From: Verrucomicrobiales bacterium
Lineage (GTDB): Bacteria > Verrucomicrobiota > Verrucomicrobiia > Limisphaerales > Palsa-1400
Assembly: GCA_028293405.1 (NCBI GenBank)
Contig: JAQGOW010000379.1
Coordinates: 1-5,692 of the forward strand
Reading direction: 5' to 3'
DNA length: 5,692 nucleotides
The position numbers and the translations under genes are program-made. Under the pieces are notes generated by a model. The model made no database searches. It was not told the origin of the DNA and saw nothing but the letters and a program-made list of their open reading frames with translations. Shown here piece after piece: positions 1 to 5,692 of this stretch; the stretch's first letter is position 1, and the number at the start of each line of letters is the position of its first letter.

Positions 1-241
1 CGCTGAACAAAACCGCCGCCAAAACAATCACGCCCCACGTCAGTTCGATGCAGTGAAACTTACTTTTCGCGAGCGTGTATTCGACGGACTTCTTGTAAGT
101 CTCGGGAGCGACGACATCTTTGAACGCCTCCGGCACCGCACCAGCATGCGCGCGCACGTGGCGTTGATTGAGGATTTCCAGCCAGAGCTGCGCCGCCCAT
201 CGAGCGAGCAGCAGTACGGCAAATGTGATTACGACAGTCAC
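1..241 (-). CDS. M48 (Ste24/CAAX protease-like) membrane metalloprotease, N-terminal part only
   Basis: This is the first 80 codons of a gene that runs off the left edge of the window. The translation starts with a hydrophobic helix (about residues 2-25). It continues with a stretch containing LNQRHVRAH (25-33), VPEAFKDVV (37-45) and the block YKKSVEYTLAKSKF (49-62), then enters a second hydrophobic segment (about 66-80). The pattern of helix, 'RHV.AH...VPE.F', 'Y.KS..YT.AK..F' and helix is typical of the N-terminal membrane domain that precedes the zinc protease domain in Ste24/CAAX prenyl protease 1-like M48 peptidases. In bacteria these are inner-membrane proteases of uncertain substrate, probably for protein quality control. 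The zinc-binding HEXXH motif would lie outside the window, so catalytic competence cannot be judged. The start is GTG at 241-239, the only start after an in-frame TGA at 247-245, with a weak AGG seven bases upstream. It lies 31 bases after the RNase R stop, so co-transcription is likely. Family call is fairly sure; exact function is not. Confidence 0.8.
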   Translation of the reverse strand, partial: MTVVITFAVLLLARWAAQLWLEILNQRHVRAHAGAVPEAFKDVVAPETYKKSVEYTLAKSKFHCIELTWGVIVLAAVLFS

Positions 242-272
242 GGATCAACCTACACTGATTTGAATCGAGTGG

Positions 273-2492
273 TTACTGTCGGTCGCGCCGACCTTGGCCA
301 CCGGGTCGACCTTGGCCGCCGCTTCTTTTGCGTTCGGGTTGCTTTTTTCCACGTAACTCTTGTTGGGACGCTTCGCGCGCGAATTGGAAATCCACCTGCT
401 TCTTGAAGCTGTCAACTTTGCAAACCTGCACGACGATTTTGTCGCCCAGCTTAATCACACGACGAGTCCTGCGTCCGACGAGGACATTGCGCGCGGAGTC
501 GAACACAAAGAAGTCATCGTGAACGGATGACAAATGGACCAAACCGCTCATGCCAAGTTCGGTGACGTCGACGAAGAAACCAAAGTTACGCACATCGGTG
601 ACGAGCGCCTGATATTTGTGCAATGGACCGTCTTTTAACTGCGCTTTCAGGAACGCGAACATCTTGACGTCTTTGCTGTCGCGTTCGGCGTCGGCGGAAT
701 TGCGTTCGGTTTCTGAAATGTGATCGGTCACGGATTTCAACGCGAACCCTGACGCGCTGTTCTTATTGAACAACGCGCGATGCACGAGCAAATCAGCGTA
801 GCGACGAATGGGTGACGTGAAATGCGTGTATTTGGCTTTGGCCAAACCGTAGTGCCCGATCGGTTCAACAGCATAACGCGCGCGCATGAGCGATTTGAGA
901 AAACCGATTTTGAGCGCGTTGCCGATTGGGATGGTTCCAAGACGTTGCAACAACTTTTGCACCTCGGGGCGATGCGTCAGATTTCCGCACGGTATATTGT
1001 GGCTGACGACTTCCTCGCGATATTCCTGCAAGCGCTCTTCATTGGGCGCTTCATGAATGCGATGCGGAGCAGGGCGATGCATCGCAATGAGTTTCGTCGC
1101 GACAGCTTCGTTGGCCAGCAGCATGTATTCTTCAATGAGCTGATGCGAAACGTCGTTTTCCATTTTCTCGACGAACAACACGCGTCCGTGCGCGTCGAGG
1201 CGGATTTTGTTTTCGGGAAAATCCAAGTCGAGCGAGCCGGCCTTGAATCGAGCGCGTCGAATCTTCTGCGCCATTTCATGCGCGTCATGAACCATTTCTT
1301 CGATGGGATCGCCGTTGCGCGGTTTTTGAATGACAGCGAGCGCTTCTTTGTAGGTGAATCGGCGTTTCGAACGAATCACTGATTCATAAAATTTCGTCTG
1401 CAGCACTGCGCCGCTCTCGGACAGCAAAAATTCTGCGCACTTGGTGAGTCGATCGACGCCGGGTTTCAGCGAACAAAGCTCATTGCTCAATGCTTCCGGC
1501 AACATCGGAATGACGCGATCAACCAGGTAAGTGGAGTTGCCGCGTTTGCGCGCTTCTTCGTCCAAAGCCGTTCCAGGTGCGACGTAATGCGAAACGTCCG
1601 CGATGTGGACCCAAAGTTTCCAGCCGCCGTCGCCGGCAGGTTGCAAGCAAATGGCGTCGTCGAAATCTTTCGCGTCATCAGGATCGATTGTGACGACGTT
1701 GTGGCGACGGGCATCGACGCGACCACGCATTTCCTCTTCAGTCGGCTCACCTTGCGGACGCTCCTTTGCGATCACAGCGGCCTCGTGCAACGCGTTGCGC
1801 GGAAAGTGCAGCGGCATATTATATTGGCGCAGCACTGAAAGCATATCGACGCCTTCTTCATCTGGCTTGCCAAGAACTTCGATGATTTCGCCTTCGGGAT
1901 TGCTCGAGCGCGATTGCCACTCGCGCAATTCGACAACGACCTTGTCGCCAATGATCGGTTCGCGCCCGACATCCTTCGCTGGCAGCACATAAATGTCGTG
2001 CGGAATGCGAGGGTCGTCGGGAATAACAAATAAAAATTGCTGCGACTTCTGCAGCGTGCCGACGATTTGCACGCGCTTGCGCTCGAGAATGCGCACGACG
2101 GAACCGCGCATTTCACTCTCGCGTTCGTGCGGAGCGCGCCGAGCGCCGTGGGCTCGAACCTCGCGTCGGACCATCACTCGATCACCATGCAAGGCTGTGC
2201 CAGTATCGCTTTCAGAAACGACAATTTCTTTCACGCCTTCTTGTTCAGGGAGCAGAAAACCTTTTCCCTGTCGGTTCATCCGAATCGTGCCGGGAACCAG
2301 ATCGGCTTCTTGTGAAATGCAGAACCGGTCGCCTTTCGTACGGAAAATCTGGCCGCTGTGTTCCAGCTGTTTCAACGCTTTCTCAAGCTCCGCAAATTGG
2401 TCTCGACGCAAGCCTAACGGCGCGACGAGTTGATGGGCGTCGGCGGGACGATAATCTTTCCGTGCGAGGAGCTTGAGAATCTTTTGTTCCAT
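273..2492 (-). CDS. rnr: Ribonuclease R (RNB-family 3'-5' exoribonuclease)
   Basis: The 739-residue product is a processive, Mg-dependent 3'-5' hydrolytic exoribonuclease of the RNase II/R family. It acts in the cytoplasm on structured mRNA, rRNA and tRNA during turnover and quality control. Domains in order: an N-terminal winged-helix-like region (about 1-65), two cold-shock/OB RNA-binding regions (about 66-210), the RNB catalytic domain (about 255-580), an S1 domain (about 624-705) and a basic, Gly/Gln/Arg-rich tail (about 710-739). The catalytic aspartate cluster is intact in TIDPDDAKDFDDA (268-280), with D270, D276, D278 and D279. The conserved active-site segment HFTSPIRRYADLLVHR (557-572) is also present. 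The N-terminal HTH-like domain and basic tail favour RNase R over RNase II; E. coli RNase R is somewhat longer, at about 813 residues. I chose the ATG at 2492-2490. It lies two bases past the DUF2905 stop and begins the family-like helix MEQKILKLL. The longer reading from 2552 would add 20 non-conserved residues and overlap DUF2905. No Shine-Dalgarno is evident, so translational coupling to the upstream gene is likely. Confidence 0.96.
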   Translation of the reverse strand: MEQKILKLLARKDYRPADAHQLVAPLGLRRDQFAELEKALKQLEHSGQIFRTKGDRFCISQEADLVPGTIRMNRQGKGFLLPEQEGVKEIVVSESDTGTALHGDRVMVRREVRAHGARRAPHERESEMRGSVVRILERKRVQIVGTLQKSQQFLFVIPDDPRIPHDIYVLPAKDVGREPIIGDKVVVELREWQSRSSNPEGEIIEVLGKPDEEGVDMLSVLRQYNMPLHFPRNALHEAAVIAKERPQGEPTEEEMRGRVDARRHNVVTIDPDDAKDFDDAICLQPAGDGGWKLWVHIADVSHYVAPGTALDEEARKRGNSTYLVDRVIPMLPEALSNELCSLKPGVDRLTKCAEFLLSESGAVLQTKFYESVIRSKRRFTYKEALAVIQKPRNGDPIEEMVHDAHEMAQKIRRARFKAGSLDLDFPENKIRLDAHGRVLFVEKMENDVSHQLIEEYMLLANEAVATKLIAMHRPAPHRIHEAPNEERLQEYREEVVSHNIPCGNLTHRPEVQKLLQRLGTIPIGNALKIGFLKSLMRARYAVEPIGHYGLAKAKYTHFTSPIRRYADLLVHRALFNKNSASGFALKSVTDHISETERNSADAERDSKDVKMFAFLKAQLKDGPLHKYQALVTDVRNFGFFVDVTELGMSGLVHLSSVHDDFFVFDSARNVLVGRRTRRVIKLGDKIVVQVCKVDSFKKQVDFQFAREASQQELRGKKQPERKRSGGQGRPGGQGRRDRQ

Positions 2493-2494
2493 AA

Positions 2495-2710
2495 TCAAAA
2501 TTTGCGCAACAACCACATGACAAGTGTCAAGATTACACTGAACAGAAGGCATGTAACGATGGGAAAATGAAAGCTGAAATTCTCGCGAGAATAGTGGATG
2601 TCACCGGGCATTCGGCCCAACCAACCTCGCCCAACACCCATCCACATCGCTAGGCCGATCAGCACAAGTGCGACGCCGACAACCACGAGTAGTTTACCCA
2701 TTTCCGGCAT
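2495..2710 (-). CDS. DUF2905 family small membrane protein
   Basis: This 71-residue protein has two predicted transmembrane helices (about 5-25 and 51-69). They are joined by a short loop carrying GWLGRMPGDIHYSRENFSFH (29-48). The 'GRLPGDI..(R)..NF.F.FP' loop between two hydrophobic helices is the hallmark of DUF2905 (PF11146), and the length is normal for that family. The molecular role of DUF2905 is unknown; nothing here suggests enzymatic residues. The gene sits between the ABC exporter, whose stop ends 8 bases upstream, and rnr, whose ATG begins 2 bases after this TGA (2497-2495), so all three are probably translated from one mRNA. The start could be the ATG at 2710 or the one at 2701, which gives the family-typical MGKLL beginning. 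I used the first because a GGA about 11 bases upstream is the better, though weak, ribosome-binding candidate. The second ATG has GGA almost touching it. Confidence 0.88.
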   Translation of the reverse strand: MPEMGKLLVVVGVALVLIGLAMWMGVGRGWLGRMPGDIHYSRENFSFHFPIVTCLLFSVILTLVMWLLRKF

Positions 2711-2718
2711 ACCAAACG

Positions 2719-4566
2719 CTATTCCACGGTTTCGATTTTTTCAAAGCCCTCTTCGATGAACGTGGTGTTTTGGATTCGAGCCAGACGTGCGTATAAGCCG
2801 CCTTGTTCGAGCAATTGTTCGTGCGTTCCGCGCTCGACGATTTCGCCATGGCGCAGCACCAGGATTTGGTCGGCCTTGCGAATCGTGCTGAGACGATGCG
2901 CGATGACGAAGCTGGTGCGATTTGCCATCAAATGTTCCAGCGCTTCTTGAATTAATTTCTCGGTCGCGGTGTCGACGCTCGCGGTTGCTTCGTCGAGAAT
3001 CAGAATTGGCGAGTTCTTTAACAACGCGCGCGCGATACTGACGCGTTGTTTTTCGCCGACGCTTAACTTCACACCACGCTCGCCTACGCGGGAATCGTAA
3101 CCGTCCGGCAATCTCGAGATGAACTCGTGACAATTTGCCGCGCGCGCTGCTGCGATTAACTCGTCTTCGGTGGCGTTCAACTTTCCGTAAAGGATGTTCT
3201 CGCGCACCGTGCCGTTAAACAAAAACGCTTCCTGACTAACAACGCTGATCTGAGAGCGCAACGTCTCGAGCGATAACTGCGATACGTCATGACCGTCGAT
3301 TGTGATTTTACCTTTCGTTGCTTCGTAAAACGCGGGGAGCAAATTAACCAAGGTGGATTTGCCGGAACCAGTCGGCCCAACGAGCGCGATCATCTGACCG
3401 GGTAGCGCATGCAGGTTGACATCTTTAAGCGCAGCTCGGTCGCCGCCGTAACTGAAATGCACGTGCTCATATCGAACGTCTCCGCGCACATCTTCCAGTT
3501 GGATATTTGCACGATCGGTGAGGTCGGTCGTCGTGCGTTCTTCGGCATTGTCCAAAATATCAAACACACGTTCACCGCCGGCGCGCGCCGCTTGCAACAT
3601 CTGGTTCAAGCCATGAAGTCGCGCGACAGGTTCGTAAAACAGTCCTAGATAAATGACGAACCCGACCAATTGACCGACTTTCATTGTGCCGTCGATGACG
3701 AGTCCACCGCCGATCCACAACACCAGCGCCGTCCCAAGCGCCGCCGCAAAACTCATCGCCGGGGAATACATCGCCCAAACGCGCATGACACCCAGCGTGC
3801 CCTGGCGCAAGTCATCCGCGCGTTTCGCAAAGCGCTCATCCTCGTGCTCCTGCCGGCCAAACGCCTTGATCTGTCGAATTCCTTGCAAGCTATCCATCAG
3901 CTGCGCATTCATCGCGCTGGATGCGAGTCGTTGCGCGCGATAACGGCTGTGCGCGGTCAGCGTGTACCAAAGCGCGCCTGCGGTGAGAATTGGAATCGGA
4001 ATCAAAGCCACCGCCGCGAGCAGGGGATTGGTGGTGAACAGAATTCCGCCAATGACGAGCAGACTGAGAACGGCCACCGTTCCTTGCTCAGTTCCATCGA
4101 TCAACACGCGCTCCACCGAATTCACATCTTCAATCACGCGCGTCATCAAATCACCCGAAGCGCGTTGATCAAAATAACCGACCGGCAGCCGTTGCAGACG
4201 CGCATACACTTCGCGGCGCATGTCATAGATCACGTTTTGCTCAAACGTATTATTCACCCAAAGCCGCAAGCCATTGAAGGCGTCACGTAACAAAAACGCG
4301 CCGAGCAAACCCAACACGACCCAGGTCAACTGGTGCGTCTGCTTTTTGCCGATGACATCATCGATCACATATTGCGTCAATTTTGGATAAGCAATGGCGC
4401 ATCCGAGCGACAGGAGGGCACAGCCGATGTTCGCCGCGGCCATCCCTTTGTAAGGCCGCAAGTAGACCAGCACGCGACGAAGAATTTCCCTCGTCGTGCG
4501 CGATTTGGCGGCAAACGTCGGATCTTCGTTTTCTTTAGCTTTATCGGATTTTCGAACCGGATGCAT
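2719..4566 (-). CDS. MsbA-like ABC exporter, fused permease and ATPase (type IV/B-family half-transporter)
   Basis: The 615-residue protein fuses a six-helix membrane domain (about 30-330; helices near 42-60, 80-100, 163-180, 182-203, 268-290 and 297-315) to a nucleotide-binding domain (about 365-600). This is the standard half-size architecture that works as an inner-membrane homodimer. Typical exporter stretches are YFDQRASGDLMTRV (131-144) and the QGIRQIKAFGRQ segment (228-239). The ATPase motifs are an A-loop tyrosine Y373, Walker A GPTGSGKS (397-404), Q-loop Q445, signature LSVGE (501-505), Walker B ILILDE (521-526, catalytic E526), D-loop SVD and H-loop H557. The signature departs from the common LSGGQ. 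Overall style is closest to MsbA lipid A-core flippases and the related lipid and multidrug exporters, but substrate cannot be read from sequence. The ATG at 4566 is the only start after an in-frame TAA at 4596-4594. No Shine-Dalgarno is apparent. It is the first gene of the minus-strand cluster. Confidence 0.95.
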   Translation of the reverse strand: MHPVRKSDKAKENEDPTFAAKSRTTREILRRVLVYLRPYKGMAAANIGCALLSLGCAIAYPKLTQYVIDDVIGKKQTHQLTWVVLGLLGAFLLRDAFNGLRLWVNNTFEQNVIYDMRREVYARLQRLPVGYFDQRASGDLMTRVIEDVNSVERVLIDGTEQGTVAVLSLLVIGGILFTTNPLLAAVALIPIPILTAGALWYTLTAHSRYRAQRLASSAMNAQLMDSLQGIRQIKAFGRQEHEDERFAKRADDLRQGTLGVMRVWAMYSPAMSFAAALGTALVLWIGGGLVIDGTMKVGQLVGFVIYLGLFYEPVARLHGLNQMLQAARAGGERVFDILDNAEERTTTDLTDRANIQLEDVRGDVRYEHVHFSYGGDRAALKDVNLHALPGQMIALVGPTGSGKSTLVNLLPAFYEATKGKITIDGHDVSQLSLETLRSQISVVSQEAFLFNGTVRENILYGKLNATEDELIAAARAANCHEFISRLPDGYDSRVGERGVKLSVGEKQRVSIARALLKNSPILILDEATASVDTATEKLIQEALEHLMANRTSFVIAHRLSTIRKADQILVLRHGEIVERGTHEQLLEQGGLYARLARIQNTTFIEEGFEKIETVE

Positions 4567-4598
4567 TGTTACGAACAGGCAGCTTACGATGCTTTAAC

Positions 4599-4615
4599 AT
4601 TTGAAACATTCAAAT
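4599..4615. repeat. Perfect inverted repeat, candidate operator
   Basis: The sequence ATTTGAA-ACA-TTCAAAT is a perfect palindrome with 7-base arms and a 3-base centre. It lies 33 bases upstream of the exporter start and abuts the next inverted repeat. The symmetry and position would suit the site of a dimeric regulator, but no regulator gene is in the window and the match could be chance in AT-rich DNA. Confidence 0.4.
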
Positions 4616-4627
4616 TTGCGTCGCAAA
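4615..4627. repeat. Second perfect inverted repeat next to the first, candidate operator
   Basis: TTTGCG-T-CGCAAA has perfect 6-base arms around a single base and shares one base with the preceding palindrome. Together the two cover 4599-4627 without a gap. The half-sites differ (TTTGAA against TTTGCG, both starting TTTG), so they may be one composite site, two sites for one protein with relaxed half-sites, or coincidence. Confidence 0.35.
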
Positions 4628-4641
4628 CGTGACTAAATCCT

Positions 4642-4669
4642 TTGCTTAACTTGCGTATTCCTGTAATAC
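4642..4669 (+). promoter_or_regulatory. Weak sigma-70-like promoter candidate for the plus-strand gene
   Basis: TTGCTT at 4642-4647 and TAATAC at 4664-4669 are separated by 16 bases, which would give a start of transcription near 4676 and a leader of about 65 bases. Each hexamer matches the consensus at only three positions, so this is a weak call. The -10 element overlaps a small inverted repeat, GTATT-CCTGT-AATAC (4655-4669), that could allow repression. The real promoter may use another sigma factor or lie elsewhere. Confidence 0.2.
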
Positions 4670-4741
4670 TTCCCCCTACAACGAGGATTGCTATTTCCAC
4701 GGCACGAGTGTCCAGTGCTGAGTGGGTGCAGTCAGTCAAAA

Positions 4742-5692
4742 ATGAGTAAAGTTTCTTCGCAACCGGCTGTTTCAAAGGAGCCTGTGTCCAAACCCGCCGA
4801 ACGACGCCGGCCGACCGCCGATCGTGAGTCCGACGGCATTCGCATCCACATTTCGCGTCGCGCTTACGTTGTTCTATATACGATTGTCCTCGCGCCTTTG
4901 CTTGTGGGCGTTGGTATTTTCCTCGGTCAACACAAGTCGGCAAAATCGACGTCACCGGCGCAACCGCAGGCGCCGATGTCTGGTTTGCAACCAGCCGTTC
5001 CAACCACTCGCACGTATCTCAACCCTGGCCCGTGGGGCACGGTTGAATACGTTCCGTTTGAGCTGACGATTCCCGAAGAATTTCTGTCCGTGCGCATGGA
5101 CGAAAAAAGCGATCGACGTTGGTTCTTCAAAGGCTACACCGCCGACAGTCTGAAAACATTTTTCCAACAGCAATCGCTCAGCGACGCTCAACGCCAGCAA
5201 TTGATGCAGGCAAAATGGGAAGCCGCGACTGACGGCATTCGCGTCACGCCACCGGCGGACGTAATCCTCACAATGTCGACCGAGACGAGGTCGGCCATCT
5301 ACAATGTCCTGGCACAATTCACGGAGAACTCGTGGGAACGCGAAGATGCGTATGCGATTCCGGCGCGCGAGTTCGAACATTTCTTCGACAAAGTCGACGT
5401 CTCACCGGACACGGTCGCGATGGTTAAACGCCTCTGCTATCCGCGTGGTCGGGTTTTGATGCTCTCGGACATTCCAACTGTTCTTGAAAAAATTTCGTCG
5501 CCGACCGAAAAACTGAATCTCGAGAAAGCGCTGTCCCGCCGCTGGACGATGATGTTGAAACTGCACGTCGCTGCCGGAACTGATGTGGATCGGCTTCTCA
5601 ATTATTGGGCGCGCGCAGGGCAGGGCAAGGACGTGCGTCCATTGTTGCAAGCGATGAGCAAATTGCCGAAAGGTGCGATCGTGGACATCACC
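4742..5692 (+). CDS. Membrane-anchored protein of unknown function, C-terminus beyond the window
   Basis: An open frame of 317 codons runs from ATG 4742 to the last base without a stop, so the gene is cut by the right edge. I do not recognise the family. Residues 1-40 are polar and basic (RRR at 21-23, RR at 39-40). Residues about 42-62 form one hydrophobic helix. Residues about 63-95 are a Ser/Pro/Ala/Gln-rich linker. From about 96 a folded domain follows, containing YLNPGPWGTVEYVPFELTIP (92-111) and RRWFFKGY (125-132). The later part (about 205-317) looks mainly helical, with one cysteine at 232. Positive charge before the helix suggests a type II anchor: N-terminus in the cytoplasm, bulk of the protein in the periplasm. 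This is inferred, not shown. No enzyme motif is visible. The frame is supported by its length, by codon use matching neighbours and by the coherent anchor-linker-domain layout. The start lacks a clear Shine-Dalgarno, and the frame is open further upstream with a GTG at 4715, so the start is probable rather than certain. The gene is divergent from the ABC exporter. Confidence 0.85.
   Translation, partial: MSKVSSQPAVSKEPVSKPAERRRPTADRESDGIRIHISRRAYVVLYTIVLAPLLVGVGIFLGQHKSAKSTSPAQPQAPMSGLQPAVPTTRTYLNPGPWGTVEYVPFELTIPEEFLSVRMDEKSDRRWFFKGYTADSLKTFFQQQSLSDAQRQQLMQAKWEAATDGIRVTPPADVILTMSTETRSAIYNVLAQFTENSWEREDAYAIPAREFEHFFDKVDVSPDTVAMVKRLCYPRGRVLMLSDIPTVLEKISSPTEKLNLEKALSRRWTMMLKLHVAAGTDVDRLLNYWARAGQGKDVRPLLQAMSKLPKGAIVDIT

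Larger units (their letters stand above)
4567..4741. promoter_or_regulatory. Divergent intergenic region, putative bidirectional control region
   Basis: These 175 bases lie between the starts of the minus-strand exporter cluster and the plus-strand unknown gene, so they must carry the promoter of at least one of them if both starts are right. The left half is AT-rich compared with the flanking genes and contains three short perfect inverted repeats, two listed separately. I saw no convincing sigma-70 promoter for the minus strand, no riboswitch-like or tRNA-like fold, and no terminator. Function is inferred from position. Confidence 0.55.

Noticed and set aside
242..272. Possible terminator between RNase R and the M48 protease gene
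   Set aside because: The 31 bases contain no stable hairpin followed by a T-run, so read-through is more likely.
53..406. A 117-codon plus-strand open frame at the left edge
   Set aside because: It spans the M48 N-terminus, the 31-base gap and the RNase R tail on the opposite strand. The minus-strand reading has clear family matches, so this is a shadow.
822..1382. A 186-codon plus-strand open frame opposite the RNase R catalytic domain
   Set aside because: It is antisense to conserved RNB-domain codons. The translation resembles no family I recognise and there is no independent promoter or ribosome-binding signal.
2493..2552. A 20-residue N-terminal extension of RNase R from the ATG at 2552
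   Set aside because: It would overlap the end of DUF2905 by 58 bases. The extra residues do not resemble the RNase R N-terminus, which fits the ATG at 2492.
3670..4290. A 206-codon plus-strand open frame opposite the ABC exporter
   Set aside because: It lies entirely antisense to a well-supported exporter domain. Its product is rich in Arg, His and Gln with no recognisable domain, as expected from the reverse reading of a biased coding sequence.
4584..5380. Two minus-strand open frames (4584-5003 and 4952-5380) opposite the plus-strand unknown gene
   Set aside because: They overlap each other and cover the gene's coding strand. Their products lack coherent domains, whereas the plus-strand frame gives a sensible anchor-linker-domain protein.
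1..5692. Mobile element, CRISPR array, tRNA or toxin-antitoxin pair
   Set aside because: No direct-repeat array, transposase-like protein, terminal inverted repeats, tRNA-like fold or small paired genes were seen. All long stretches are explained by conserved chromosomal genes or one unassigned gene.

Overview
The window is a piece of a bacterial chromosome of moderate GC content. It is dense with genes and shows no sign of mobile elements, CRISPR arrays, tRNA or rRNA. The proteins look Gram-negative in type. The combination of RNase R, a DUF2905 protein, an MsbA-like exporter and a membrane-anchored protein of unknown function would fit Verrucomicrobiota (Pedosphaera/Limisphaerales-like). 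That placement is an impression from protein style, not a proven assignment.

Layout. Four genes on the minus strand are read right to left from about 4566: an MsbA-type ABC exporter (2719-4566), a 71-residue DUF2905 membrane protein (2495-2710), ribonuclease R (273-2492) and the first 80 codons of an M48/Ste24-type membrane metalloprotease (1-241, cut by the window edge). The gaps between them are 8, 2 and 31 bases, with no terminator visible, so they probably form one transcription unit. A 175-base intergenic region (4567-4741) separates this set from a divergent plus-strand gene (4742-5692, cut by the right edge). That gene encodes a single-pass, membrane-anchored protein that I cannot assign to a family. 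The intergenic region holds three short perfect inverted repeats and could control both directions.

How the genes fit together. The exporter and the M48 protease are envelope functions (lipid or drug export, membrane protein quality control). RNase R is a general 3'-5' exoribonuclease for structured and damaged RNA, and the DUF2905 protein has no known role. The set reads as an ordinary housekeeping cluster with a stress or quality-control flavour. I did not find a new defence, mobile or biosynthetic system. The points most worth a second look are the unassigned plus-strand gene, the palindromes in the divergent promoter region, the non-canonical LSVGE signature of the exporter, and the tight DUF2905-RNase R junction.
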